Assembly: GCA_026874595.1 (NCBI GenBank)
Contig: CM049314.1
Location: 63,214,800 to 63,278,799, forward strand
Length of the DNA stretch: 64,000 bases
Source of the DNA: Sipunculus nudus
Taxonomy: Eukaryota > Annelida > Sipuncula > Golfingiida > Sipunculidae
Direction of reading: 5' to 3'
Below are positions 24,908-38,020 of the stretch, in pieces (within the stretch, counting starts at the first letter, position 1; the number at the start of each line of letters is the position of its first letter). A program made the position numbers and the translations under genes. The notes beneath the pieces are model-generated. The model was not told the DNA's origin, did no database searches, and saw only the letters and a list, made by a program, of their open reading frames with translations.

Positions 24908-25339
24908 ATTTTACTTCAGGATCAGTAACAGCAGTATAGCAATTTGTTAAGACACAGTCATGAATAAAGAAGGGTTCCTTTCTTCTATGTAGCTGGTAAA
25001 ATGGTTCACCCGAGATAGTGAACCAAACGTCAGTGCTGCAAAAAAATAGATGAAACTCATATTTAGTACGATTACGCTTTCTGGCCGTAAGATACGCGCA
25101 GCGTTGCACAGGGTAGTAAGTCGATATATGTTTTAGTTCACAGGTACTGGTGTCTATGTAACAGTGATAATTTTGTTGATACTGATTTCAGTTGAAGAGG
25201 TGAATCGATATAGGATTACAAGATAGCCACTTTTTGCTTATTCAGAGAGAAGCTACTATGTACATGTATGTGGGGGTTTATTTATCAAATTACGTGTCAC
25301 TATATTTACTTATAATATCTACGTTGGTTTAGGTACGCT

Positions 25340-26400
25340 ACGCAACACCGTGCAAATCTGGGGCACAGAAAAGTATAGGGTTCATAGACGAATCACAATA
25401 TTGGAGTATTATTTTGCCATACATTTTTTTATATATAGACATAACAGTTGATTGCACATTATCGATGAGGCATCATGAGGTTCTCAAGTAAGCTCAAACA
25501 GGCACCTGTGTACACAATACAACTGAATAATATAAAATTATTTACTGTACAATCATAAGCTGCACTATAAGTGGAATAAGTATAGTGCAAATTTTACGTA
25601 TCTGTACCATGGATCTGTGGTGTATACGGTGTATACGCATCGTATCCTTTAAAGAGAAATGTACAAGAGTTATCAACGCAATGTCTTTTGGGTTGAAATG
25701 GAAAGGTGTATTATCGGAGAGTAATGCATATCAAATTAACCTGCAATTCGAAAAAAATGATTCATAATTACAAGCAAATAACATAGACTTAAATGCCACT
25801 CCAAAGATGGGGCCCATATTGACAACCCTCTGGTTAATTATTGATGTCATATTGATCAGTCACATTTATATACTTGCGCGGCCTTTACAATATTTTGGAA
25901 TTTAATTTGGAACACATAAGTATCGTCCTGTGTAAAAGACAGTTCAAAATACTCCGCGACCGGTTAGGAAGGCAAGGCACGTCCTGCTGAGTGAGTTCTC
26001 GTTTTTTTCTAGTGTGTACATGTACATTAGTGTCTCATACACAACACTGATCAAGAGTAAGAGGATATGGAATAACAATCACGGTCCATAATAGGTCTTA
26101 CATAAAGCTTATGATAATTATAATAATAATTATAATAAAAAATAAAAAAAATAAAGTAATGACATAAACCCGTATATATGGCATTATAGGTGGCGCCACT
26201 AAGCTGCATGAAGCCTGTATATGCGTAAATGTGTATATGAACTTTTTAAAGTGTTAATTTTAGTATTTGGATATTAGTATTGGATTATATAGGAAGAACA
26301 ATATGATGAAGCTATGAGTATTTTTTTTTGTGTGTGAAGTATTGATATTGTCCTTGGAAAGACTAAAACAAACGATGTGGGTGATAATACAAGAATCTAG
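25340..26400. other. No recognised gene
   Basis: AT-rich with simple A/T runs around 26110-26155. No domain or repeat family was identified. Confidence 0.45.
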
Positions 26401-26689
26401 AATGTTTCACTGAACGCCAAGACCACTCAGTACAGTGCATATGACCTTCAGTCGGTCAGGGATACCACTGTGTGTAAGTTGACCGTGGGCACTCAAGTTT
26501 TGGACACAGAAAAGAGTTAGCAATTGAAAGGCTACCACGCTGGAGTCATGGAAACTGACATATAAAGAGAAATTAAAACCAGGTTACGCTCAAAGAATCT
26601 GTGTAGGGAAATGTTCTGCTGGTCGAAACAGACAAACACTTAATATTCATAGTATGTGTTAAAGACATTGGTGCAATAATGTCAAACAG

Positions 26690-28255
26690 GACGTCATATG
26701 TAGGTCAAACAGGGCTAAGGAGAATGCATTTCAATCAGATTAACAAACTCAGACAGAATGAGTTACTTTTAGCTTACTTTTGCTCAATGAATTCAAGGTC
26801 GGCCCGGAAAAAAGGCGATAGTACAAAAGAGGAAACTATGGAAAACCATATTGATATTTTAGCATTGACAGAAACCTGGTTCAGCAGAATGAGGATCGAA
26901 CAATGGTTTCCTCTTCATTGTCTGAGGTATACACCATTCTCCAATAACCTCGCGCAAACCGTCGTGGGATTGGTGTTGCTGTGATATATAAAAGTTCATT
27001 GTCTTTGAAGTAAATTCTTGTGAGACATACAAGACATTTAATATACAGATGTCACCTTTCAGCTGATTTTGATACCAAAGATCATCAGATTTTGCTTAAT
27101 CGTTAACATAACTGCTATGTTTTTTTAGGGACGGCTTTGAAATCGACGCAGGCATATATGTCTGGCCTTTCAAAACGGGTTCTAATCGACAATGTAACTT
27201 CTCAGTCAAAAGAGTTGTTATATGGTGTCACCCGGGGTTCTCTTCTGGTTGTCCTTTGTCATAAATAACAAGAAAACACAAACTAGATTATCAGATTTAT
27301 GCGGATGCCACATAGATTTATACATTTTAAAATTGGGTAATTGTGACCCTGAGAGGCAAACCATCAGTTGTGTCAAAGCATGTGTGGCTAATATTAAAAT
27401 GGATGAAATGTAACTATCTCAAGCTTAATGAAGAAAAAACAAATATTTATAATTTCAAGGAAATCTCATCAAACACTTCATTAACAATTGGGAACCATGA
27501 GATTACAACAGCATCCTCTGTTCGTAACCTTGGCGTTATTTTAGACGCAACTGCTTTGGTGGACAACAAGTAAGTAGTATATGTAAAGGTTCATTCAATA
27601 TGCTTAGAAAGATTTCTAGAATCCGTCGTTATTTGTCTGTAGATGCGGCAAAGACTCTCATACATAGGATCCTATCCAGCAAGTTGGTTTGCTGTATCAT
27701 TGTTTTGTGTGGTGTACCTGATGATCAATTGCAGAAGATTCTATGTGTTTTTAATTGCTCTGTCAGATTTGTGGCACAAGTAAATAGAAGGGAACATATC
27801 ACAGATACATTGGTTAGTGTACATAGGTTCCCGATACATGAAAGCCTGGAGTATAAAATTTTGTTATGAGTTCTTAAAGCTCTCCATTAGATGGCACCAG
27901 GTTACCTTTCAGACCTACTTGACGTGTATGTTCCGACACGGAACTTACGGTCTATGAATAGTTTTACGCTGGTGGTGTCAAAAACCAGGTTGATGTATCG
28001 GGCATTTTGTCACTGTGGACCAGTGCTTTTGAACGGGTTGCCAGAGTTAAGATCAGACCCAGACATGAATGTTTTCAAAGGAGTGTTAAAAACATTTCTT
28101 TTTAACAGAGCTTATAGTTTGTTATTACTGTATACGTGAATATTATTTATGGTCTTATTTGTTATATGTTATGATAGTTTAGATTAAAATGTATTTTAAG
28201 GGTTTATTGCTTAACGATTAAATAAAAGATGTCATGTATTAATAAAGATTTTATT
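26690..28255 (+). mobile_element. Decayed CR1/L2-like LINE, endonuclease to C-terminus
   Basis: The plus strand shows an endonuclease segment (NSRSARKK, then HIDILALTETW at about 26770-26880; RRGIGVAVIYKSSLSLK in another frame at 26955-27010). A reverse-transcriptase segment follows: FDTKDHQILLNR at about 27065, VTSQSKELLYGVTRGSLL at 27195-27245, LDYQIYADAT at 27280-27305, NYLKLNEEKT at 27412-27440, SVRNLGVILDA at 27515-27550. The C-terminal part is at 27600-28139. The catalytic YADD has become YADA, and stops and shifts separate the segments. A deletion removed most sequence between endonuclease and RT. The 3' end is near 28255, in sequence rich in AATAAA. Confidence 0.85.
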
Positions 28256-28337
28256 GTAAGACGCCATGAGCAAATGTGATTTGGTATGTCGCTATATAAA
28301 TGCAATATATTTTGATTATTACAACTATTACACACAC

Positions 28338-28340
<3 letters not shown>

Positions 28341-28381
<41 letters not shown>
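28341..28381. repeat. (TA)n microsatellite
   Basis: About 20 uninterrupted TA units. Confidence 0.95.
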
Positions 28382-28383
<2 letters not shown>

Positions 28384-28399
28384 TGAGCTATGAATGCAA

Positions 28400-31300
28400 A
28401 GTTTCTGGGGAGAATCTAGTTTATCTCAGTATCTGGTATATTTTTATTATTTCGAACTGCACATCCGTACGTGATGATGTGACCATGGTCATTTCCGAAG
28501 TCTTTCTGTAACTCCTGTTATACCTATTGTGTAATGTAAATGACTCAAAACAAATGGATGTCACATATCTTGTCGACCCATCTGTTAGTGAAAACAAGGG
28601 ATATACTGAGGATATAATGGTGGAATATAAGTTTGAAATCTCTTATCTCTTGGCTGGGTTTCAGGTAAAACTATGAAGAATTGTCCAGAAGTGATTATAT
28701 TTTAACATATTTACTAGGTGACACAGCGCCCTGACCACGTAACTCAAATAGAGTTAGGCAAAAAGGAAGACCCGGTCAGTACGAGTTATAGTCAAGAAAT
28801 GTTGGTCAATTTTATTGTAGAATGTTATTTTATTATAGCAATGAACCTTAGTCTTCCATGTGTTTGTCCATGAACTGGGCAGAAAATCTTCAACTGCTTG
28901 ATCTTTGACTGCTAACATAACTCACGCAGGTCCTGGTAACATCTGGTAGATAACATGAACTCAGTTTACAAAGACCCATATTATGCGAATTACAGAGCAA
29001 ATTGATTATTTTTTTTATTCCAGAAGTCATTCTTTTCCTCGTGTAAAAGCTTGCTGGAATAGTTTTAAATTCCCCCCAAAAAATTGAAATATTAGGAATA
29101 GGAACTTATTGATCTAAAGACTGTATGTGACTTCAATATTTGTAAAGTTTATGGTACAAACATACTTATCCTGAAACTGATTTGCCACTGACGGTAGTGA
29201 CACATATGATTACGAAAATGACCAAAAACTGAAGCCTAGACATGCTTTGCAGAATAGACTTCTTTAATGATGGGTATGTGTTGACACTTTTAGAGCGTGG
29301 TTGCATATTGGAACGGGCGATGAACTTGCCAATCCGAGGTAAGGGGTTCATGTTTCGTGTAGTCTCAACAGCTCAGAATCCATTTCAAAATTTCTGTCAG
29401 AAGGCATATGTTTATATACATGAGGGATGGTCTTGCTACGGTATTTCCGATGTGAAAAGGCCATTAATAATTGTCGGTACTTTTTTTATTTCTCTAAAAT
29501 TGACATTTTTCTTCTATTTCTTTCTCTAATGGAATTGGTCAAGGTCAAGGGTTATTCTAAAATATGAAACAAATTACAACTTACCCACTTGAAGAAACAC
29601 TTGATAAAACTTAATAATGCCTTAAGAAAGTTCAAGGGGATGAGGAAACAACTAGAGCAGATGTTATTGCCAAGTCTTTAATTAAAAGGAGATGCGATCA
29701 TTTTAAGATAATGTGAGAACATGTCACAACAAGAATGCACCCTTAGCGTCTTAATTCGATGGTAGAGTAAGACCTGATGATATTGCTAAAATTGGGCGTG
29801 AACAGTATCCCCCTATTTTCAAAAGCTAATAAAAGATCAAGGGTAAGTTGTAACATTCAATCTAATGTTGATATGAACTCAATGATAGTACCAGCCGAGC
29901 AGGTCTTGGCGGGCACAAAGGTGCCACAGCGCGGGAACCGTGGGTTGATTGTCTTGCTGATGAGCACTTAATCATGTTCGTAAACATTTTTATATATTTA
30001 TCCCTTTTATTTAAAAGGTATTTATTGTACATGGCCATTTGCCTTTATGCATTCTGCTCTTGAACCTTTGATTAAAACAAGTCTGGTGATTGTAATGAGA
30101 AGTCTAACTACAGGTCTATAAATAATTCTGCTTGAATGTATTGACCTCTATTTGGTATTGTTTGATTATCAATTTGGTTTTTAAGAGAACTCTACTGATA
30201 TGTGTATTTGTACCCTTTAATGTGTCATTCCATATTACAATGATCATAATAGCCCAGTCCACCCTTGTTTTATTTTTTATATTTGACAAATTAAATTACT
30301 CCTGGTGTGCCACTTATTGTGGTTCGAATTTTATTATATTGCTACTGGAACCAACGTGTATGTACAAAATGGGGCACCCTATTTCCAAATTCTTTAAGGC
30401 CTACGTTATGTATATTTTTAGTATATCGATGAGATGAAACTGGCATAATTATGTAGGTACATAAAGAATCATCCGTATCAATGATTAAACGGATGAGGAT
30501 CCAATAATAGGAAGCTACAACCCCGGCGCGTCAGTCGGATTAAGAAAATACATCACTAAATCAAATAGGACCAAGTATGGGTTTTATTTGGGACTAGGGA
30601 AGAGGTATATTACATAGCAAAAGCGCAGTTAGGCGGACACCTTTATCATATTCTACATATGAAACAGAGACTTCGTAATAGCTGAGATTGATATGGACTG
30701 TACATGTATATTTTCTGCGAACCAGGTCCGTGATTATGTGCTAGATGATTTGTTGAAAGCTTCTAAATTATTCGATGTTACAGAAAGTGATAGGCCTATT
30801 TCAAATTAAATAATTGATATAAAGAATAGCTTGGATCTATCAGGCATTTATATATTTGGGAAATTGCAAGTTTTTCTCAAATAATGAGTTTTTTTTCTCT
30901 TTTAATTTCTTATTCATGTGGATTTGTTTGTGTATTTCAGCTGTTAGCAAATTCTTGCTAAATATTTTGTAAATCCCTTTGTATTCAAACAAAATATTTA
31001 TAGGTATTTAAGTCTTATAAATGTTATGATGTTACCATAAAACAGGAGCAGTCCTGAAGAATTCTGGAGCGACACAAACAGAGGCTGAGAAAGATTTCGT
31101 AGTGTGGTTAAGAAATGCGGCAGATACAAATACAGGAAGGATACCACGTTAGACGGAGAAGACGTTATCCATATCCAGTTTCGTGTAATATGTGTCACAG
31201 ACGTGATGAAAGATTGAATTATACACTGATGTCCGAGTTATAATACCAAATGCAAAGTGACAAGTAAACGGTGTCTCACAGGAGGAGGCAAGCTCACGCA

Positions 31301-31400
31301 GTTGTCTCTTGATAAAACATAAGACATCGGAGTGTTATGCATTCAAGCGTTACATTTACGGATACACTTCCTTCGGGATCTTTGAGTTTAGCTAGGACTG
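28400..31400. other. Mostly featureless stretch between the LINE and block F
   Basis: No gene recognised. A minus-strand frame at 29166-29351 ends in a hydrophobic, signal-peptide-like stretch (MSRLQFLVIFVIICVTTVSG), but no downstream exon was found. A GC-richer patch lies at 29890-29950. The plus-strand frame 30132-30437 is hydrophobic but matches no family I know. Confidence 0.35.
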
Positions 31401-31429
31401 CGCGTCATTTTTTGTTTGGGATATATAGT

Positions 31430-31530
31430 AAACAAATTTCAGATGGACGTCCTTGTATAGTAGGGTTGGTATGTGTATATGAATATATATATGACCTATA
31501 TCCTAATAGCGTCTGATATGGTAAGATGAC
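31430..31530. repeat. Duplicated block F, copy 1
   Basis: Shares TGTATATGAATA-ATATGAC, TAGCGTCTGATWTGGT-AGATGA and following words with 41400-41500. The latter lies in the 5' flank of the intact receptor gene at 40149-41132, so this is probably the flank of a receptor copy that has been lost or moved. Confidence 0.6.
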
Positions 31531-31589
31531 AAATTACGCTTGACCATAAAGAAAAAAGTATGAAACAGAACACGATGTTTGATAATAAT

Positions 31590-32220
31590 TTACACCTACC
31601 CACGCTGTCGATGCAGACAGGGTATGCGTTACAGGTGTTCTTGTGATGATGTCATATTACTATACATAACATCTCGGAATTTTACTGATGCCATTTAATC
31701 CTGTTCTGTGCGGAAAAACCCGTAACTCTACAAGCATGATCTGGAAAAATCCCCTTTCATGCTTACTTATTTATATTACTGTGTACACGAAAACAAGATG
31801 CATGTAGGGAGCAAAGGCGTAGCGATGTGATTATTGCTGAAAGTGACACTGAAGTACTCCGAGCAACCGAACTAACTACTCCCGTACAAAGTTTACCTTC
31901 CTTTGTTTACGAAAGAAATGCGGATGTTTACACACACGTGCTGTATTAGTCCAACAGCTCTAGTAAATGTTTGTGGGCCGTATGGACCCATCTTGCCTCC
32001 ACCAATTATCCAGACCTTTTTTGGTTATCACCATAAGGCTATACTTTGCGCTTATGAATGGGATGTTAATATTAATATATATATCAAACTGAGACACGGT
32101 ATGGGTCCTTGGTTCTGCGTGCGCAACAGCAACTTAGCATTGCTTCACACATTACTGGGGTAGAATATATTAAACTGAACTCGAAACTAGAACAATAAAG
32201 ACAGCACTAAGGTCTACCGA
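31590..32220. repeat. Duplicated block D, full copy
   Basis: It aligns by eye with 44310-44975: ACACCTA-CCACGC-TTGTCGATGCAGACAGGG, TATTACTATA-ATA-CA, ATCCTGTTCTGT, AACCCGTAACTC, CCCTTTCATGCTT, TGTGTACAC-A, CTCCGAGCA and an end with TTAAA-TGAACTCGAAA. It carries short open frames that are not conserved between copies, so it appears non-coding. Confidence 0.75.
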
Positions 32221-32600
32221 AATCTATATATATATTCAACCTGGAATTTTACTGACGTCATTATATTCTGTTCTGTACAATAAAGCCCTAAACACGCTCC
32301 CTTGCTCCTTTTGATAATGATTTATTTATATTACTGTGTACACGAAGAGACCTAGGGGCATAAATGGTGAAAGGTGAAGCGTAATCACTTCTGAAATTGA
32401 CACTTGTTTACTCAAAGAACTCGAACCAAGTGCAATTTGAGCTCATAATTAACCTTCTTAACTCTATAACCAAAAATCCGTTTGTTGACACATGCGTGCT
32501 GTATTTGTCCAACAACTCCTGTAAAGTGCTGAGTGCCCGTATTGCCCCGTGGTTAGTCAACCAGCGGCTGAAATAATACGTACTTTTAAAAGTTATGGGC
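32221..32600. repeat. Duplicated block D, additional adjacent copy
   Basis: This lies directly after the previous copy and repeats its middle: GGAATTTTACTGACGTCATTATATTCTGTTCTGT, TATTTATATTACTGTGTACACGAA, GACACATGCGTGCTGTATTTGTCCAACAACTC. It forms a local tandem of the block. Confidence 0.7.
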
Positions 32601-32619
32601 TATAAATATTCATCCCCCT

Positions 32620-33020
32620 GGTACCAGTGTACACTCACGACCATTGGTGTGAATAATGGCCGGATGAGAGAGATTAATGATCTTCTTGCATGATTCTTCG
32701 AGAATATTTTCTTTTTTTTTTCGGAAAGGATAGTTACCAAACTCTCCCCTAAGAATTGCAGGGGTAACTTCACTGACTGCCCTCGTCCAGTACGATGTAT
32801 ACTGTATCATCTTGCACTGGATTCATAGCTGAACAAAAAAAAGTATGACAAAACACGTCACAGAGATTGAGATATTCATTACCAGATAACAGATAAAGAA
32901 AAAAAAAATTCATTCAAGGTGATCGCGTCTTGGAATAAAATTTTGTGTAAAATCACTATGGTCATTGATATGGAAAGCCCTCAAGGTAGGAATGTGTAGC
33001 GTTCCATTTGCCCAACTAGG

Positions 33021-33080
<60 letters not shown>

Positions 33081-33860
33081 GAAAATGTTTATTTAAGACG
33101 TACTTACATGATATTTGTTTTGGTAATGGCTGTTACATCCTGTTTTATATGTGCCTGTTTTGATGGTTTCTATTGGTGATTCGTTATAAACAAGAAAAGT
33201 GGAACGAAATCTGAAGCGAGATATCCACATAACTGTGATTGGGTTTATTCGTGCACTCAATGATACAGGTGATAACTACCCGAGCCAGAATCACATTGAT
33301 ACTACGGGCAAGGCTTGTGAATAACTTGTTTAAACTGACCTGCTTATTACATGGACTATATTTCATTTGAGATACTGATAAATGTTTCTACTTAAACTAT
33401 AAGGACCGTTTGCTAATGTACGTATACGTGTGTACATAAATGTACGTGCCTATATATATCAATGAAAAGATTAAGGGACGGAGAGTGTAATTTCAGGACC
33501 CTCCTTAAAAAACCACAGCTACTGCTTGGTTTATAATCGATGTATAATCGCTGTGTACGCCCGTGAGGACAACCATTTTACGCTTTATCTTCTTTATCAA
33601 TTGGTCTGAATAAAAGTTTTTTTCTCTCTAAATATTTTAAATAGAGATTTTAACATAAAATAATTGCTATATTTTCAATGCAGGCATAAATCCTGCGCGT
33701 CATCTGAGATTTCGCCTACACTGATTACACAGCTGAGCTGTCTCCGACAAACCCATTTACCGGAACGCTGGTCCAGGGATAGTTATCCCTAGTTTATCCC
33801 GCCAAAATTATAAGTCGGTCTAGGTTTGGTAGGTTATGAACTTATAAAAAAAGGTTAACA

Positions 33861-33911
<51 letters not shown>

Positions 33912-34650
33912 ATGTTTACACTGTGACTGGAGGGTTAAGAATTGGCTGCAGAGGTCTGAGCTGATCAGTATTTTACATACCTAAAACACTTAATGCAAAG
34001 TGGGTAATAATGATCACTAAATTTCATTCATTCCACTTCATGCCTGGACATGTTAGTCATTTCATGAAATGCCTGAGTGCAGCATTGATTACTTGTAATG
34101 CCTGAAATTTATTAGTGATTTCATGAAATGCCTGATAACACAGTTTACCTGTAACACAAATACATACGCATATATATATAAGGGTCTTAAAACAAGAGCA
34201 GCCTCAATGCAAGAGTCGATCGGAAGTGAGCGGAGGTTTTGAAAAAGAAAAATTTAATATTTCTTTTACAAGCAACAACATAAATGATTATAAATATATA
34301 ATAATAATGTTTATTACTGTTATCAACATTTTATACAAATTATTATATACAAATTATACAAACGTGGATCAATGTTCATCAGTTTTATTCATACTTTTCC
34401 TTAATCTTCCGTCATTTAGACACGCTGGTTCTTATCCATTAATAAAATAACAAATTGGCTGAACAGATCCGGCTCGCACAAAACAAACAATGGCAGGGGT
34501 AAACCCATGTCTTTGAGCACATTAATGGGGCTGAGCTGAGTACGACGTCACTGCAACGCCTCAAACAACAAGTCACGGTTTAGCGGATGGCTGTTATACG
34601 GGCAGTAATTAACAAATATTTACATGTGATAAAGAGTGGACGTTCGATTT
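32620..34650. other. Intergenic with two (TA)n tracts and a short direct repeat
   Basis: (TA)n tracts lie at 33023-33078 and 33862-33909. At 34040-34135 two copies of a roughly 60-bp unit each contain a palindrome (CATTTCATGAAATG at 34058-34071; ATTTCATGAAAT at 34118-34129) followed by GCCTG. No gene recognised. Confidence 0.6.
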
Positions 34651-34659
34651 GGCCACCGT

Positions 34660-36207
34660 CCGTAATTGCGCCATTTACTGAGGGACAGGCAAGACGGTCC
34701 GTTAGACCTCTGTCTCTCTCTCTCTCTCTCTTTCTTTCTCCCCTCTCCTTCTTTCTCTCTCTTTCTGACTGAAAATTTCTCATCGATTATACAGTTTGGC
34801 TATTCTAGTAGTTCGCCGGAAGATCACCTAAATTTCCACTCCAAAAAAGCGAGGTTTTACGATAAATTTAACTTGAATAAAATGTTAACGCCATAAAACA
34901 GGATGGTTCAGTTAAGTAGCATTTATATAATTACAGTATGAATAAAATGAAATTAAAGAATATGCCGTTTTTCTATCGTGGCGCTGTATATCACAGACGA
35001 TTTGAGGTTTTAAAATGTAAAAAAAAACTAGATATCCCTGGTTAAAAATACTATACCTCCTTTTAATGTATAACCCTATATAAAAGGTTATTCTGCGCAA
35101 TTTATCGTTTAATTAACGAACGCTACCTCCCGAGTTTCTTAATCACACATAACGTAATTCGACCCAAACATTTAAAACTGACTTCATGACCTTCTGCGTG
35201 CTGTTACCATGCGGACGTTTTAATAAAAGAGTCATATGGGTTACTTTATGTATGTGAGAGAACTCCATTATACTTGACCCATGTATTATGTTGAACTTCT
35301 GATTTGTCTCCTATTCACATATAAATTCACTCTAACATTTTGCAGCAAGCGTCAATTAAGGATCTCATAAAAAGAAAAACGTGCCGTCTATTCTTGTTTC
35401 ATTTACAGTGATTAAATATGTTTTACCTCTGATAATTCATTTCAGGTTTGTGAACTCACCTTCTAAAAGAACTTTAAACAAATGAAAATACAAAACATTC
35501 AGTATAAACATTTCATAACGGCACCAAAACAACGCAATGCTTATAATAAACATATTCTTGTTTCATTTAATTCTTATTTTGAAATTAAATAAAAGTGCCT
35601 GCCACTGGTTTAAATACAGAGCGAAACAATCATCAGGTAACAAAGTACATTTTCATATATATATATATATAAATATACAAAATAGAACATATATAAGTTC
35701 GCCTTCCTTATTTTAAATGATTTAAAATGGATTTTTTTCGAGTAAGTAAACCTCTTTTGTAGTTGCTAGTTTCATGGCAGATAAACAAACGAAAATTGAT
35801 TTTTAAAATGTTAATATCAGATAGTACAATAGAGATTTTACTTACTTTGTAAGCGAAAGTTATCACCATTTGCGCAGACAATAAATATTCTTTTTGATAC
35901 GAATGACAACTGAGTCGTTTATTGTCATGGCAAAAAATGCTACCTTGTTATCGTTCAAGCGCGATTTAAACATATCGAAAAGTAAGCACCTCCAAAGAGT
36001 GCAGGCATTTTCAATTATTTTGTACATCTGGAACATATTATCAAGTTCACTTTCACAGAACGTACATGTTTCCTGTATGTCTAACAATCCTGAACCTGAA
36101 AGCAATTGAGCAACCGTATCCACACCCTTTTAAAAACGTTTCTTCTGACTCAACAGATAGAGTCACTATGTTATTTCTTATTTCAGTTATTAAGTTCATG
36201 GTTATTA
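34660..36207. repeat. Duplicated block E, copy 2
   Basis: Diverged duplicate of 20330-21995, with words in the same order leading into the receptor remnant at 36208-36570. A (CT)n-rich tract at 34709-34767 interrupts it. The LINE-like CTFCE fragment recurs at 35863-36105 on the minus strand. Confidence 0.75.
35863..36105 (-). pseudogene. LINE-like C-terminal Cys motif fragment, second copy
   Basis: Reads LLDIQETCTFCESELDNMFQ and about 55 more residues including FDMFKSRLNDNKV, against FDMFKLWSNDNNV in the copy at 21501-21775. It is part of duplicated block E; see the first copy for the motif argument. Confidence 0.45.
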
Positions 36208-36570
36208 AACCAAAACCAATTTTCAGCTCAATGGTAAGTTCAATGGTCAAATATATAACATCATCAGGGACAAGTGGAACATAGGCATAAAAGTGAACAT
36301 GAAGATAGATTTCCGTGCCCTTAACAGCTTTTCTTTGGAAAAGGAGTACATCCTGTCGACTGTGTGTTTACGTCTGCTTATGCTTTGAGTTGTTCCAAAA
36401 CGCCCCAACGCTCAGTGTTTCAATCACAATATACACGACTGGTGTGTCTGTAATTTTTGCATCCATTTTATTCCCATCCAGCGTGGATTTTGTTGTGGGG
36501 ACGGAATAAAAATGAAAACCCATTCGACAGGTCAGCATGCTGAACATACACGTCACACAGTACCGAATTA
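36208..36570 (-). pseudogene. 7TM receptor remnant (copy 5), TM4-TM6 region
   Basis: Minus-strand sequence is plainly homologous to receptor copy 3. GNKMDAKITDTPVVYIVIETL matches TM5 entry (ITKTPVVWIVIEAL). At the DNA level 36260-36400 follows 22165-22310 (AACATGAAGATAGATTTCCGTGCC-TTAACAGCTT). The ICL3 coding part is largely deleted and several frames are needed to read it. No N-terminus or TM7 was found nearby. Confidence 0.8.
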
Positions 36571-36579
36571 TTATTTTAC

Positions 36580-37890
36580 TTTGCGTTTGTATAGATTTTA
36601 ACCTAGAAAATACGTAAAAACACACATTACAGGTAAGGCCAAATTACAATGGCGCCTTTGTAAATAAAACACCATAATATGATACTTTTGTCTTATTGTT
36701 ATACTTACTTTTGTCTTATTGTTATACTTATTATAAGTACCGTGTTTAAAGATATGCATATATATGTGTGTGTTACTATTACTATATGTTACTACAAATA
36801 TAGAAGGCACGAATCCGGGCACGAACCACTTTGTCAAATTTTGTAAATAACACTTCAACAAATATGTTCACAATTGGCGAAACAGACCCACTCCACTGAG
36901 CAATTTTCTTAATGCTCACCATAACGGTTGATTCTGTATCGTCTCGCTGCCAAAAGAAGTATTAAAACTAAAAACCATTATAAGTTAAACACCGATGCAC
37001 AATGTATACTGTAGATAAGTTAGGCTATAAAAAATCAAGGAACTGACCAAAGATGTATAAATTCGAAGAAAAACCAATGCCTATACTTGGATGTTGTCGT
37101 CTCAGATTTCCTTATAAAAGATAAAAGAAAAAAAGATTTTTTTTTATTGCGGTGCCATGTTGTCAAATGTATGAGTTTAATCAAACATGTCGACTCTTTG
37201 ATAATGGAAGAACAGTATGAAATGTTCAATGATTTAACTATATTTTGATGGTTTGGCTTGTCTACAGTTTAAAATGATAACTACTTGAATGACACAAACA
37301 ATGGTCCTCATATAATGATTTAAAAAAAGACTTAACCAAATAGAGGCATCAGGTGTTATAGCCAAGGGGAACTAGCCAAGAGACTTGGCTAACGCAATGG
37401 TAACGCTAGGTCACGAAATGTGCATGGATCGATTTGTTGTATAATGCAAAACTGAACTCGTAATGAAAAGATGGGCATAATATTGCCCCTGATTATGTAA
37501 CTTACAAGGATTTAGTTTGGAGTATTTTACACCATTGCACTCTATCCGTATATTGACAAACATTTACAAAAATGATAGGATACAAGGCCCTACAACATAA
37601 CTGGTGATTTTGCCGTCAGCATTAGAAAAATTTACTGTTACGTGTCCCTTTTGCATATTTGCCGTAAGGAACAGCTACCTGGGATGCCCGAGTAGTACCA
37701 GTTTAGACAAAGTGCTTAAATAAATGATATTGTACAATGTAATTTTGCCTTACCATTGGGCCTGTGTCAAACATCCGCCTTTACATGATAATTGCAGACA
37801 TTTTAACTGTTTCAGCTTTGATTACTGACACAAAAAACAGGGGTCCTGGTAAGTTCAGAGTCACTCGTATTATGCGAGTGACAAAGCCAA
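36580..37890. other. No recognised gene
   Basis: AT-rich. A 23-24-bp direct duplication (ACTTTTGTCTTATTGTTATACTT) occurs at about 36684-36730. No domain was recognised. Confidence 0.45.
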
Positions 37891-37895
37891 TGCAT

Positions 37896-37935
37896 TGTTT
37901 CTCTTTCTTTCTCACTCTCTCTTTCTTCTTTTCTC

Positions 37936-38017
<82 letters not shown>
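37896..38017. repeat. (CT)n-rich tract running into (TA)n
   Basis: A pyrimidine-rich stretch (37896-37970) is followed by a pure TA tract (37971-38017). The TA part is the tail of the inverted SINE-like copy B. The CT part adjoins it on the outside. Confidence 0.9.

Positions 38018-38020
<3 letters not shown>

Noticed and set aside
29166-29351. Signal-peptide-like frame (MSRLQFLVIFVIICVTTVSG) on the minus strand
   Set aside because: It stops five codons later, and no donor site in frame or downstream mature domain was found.
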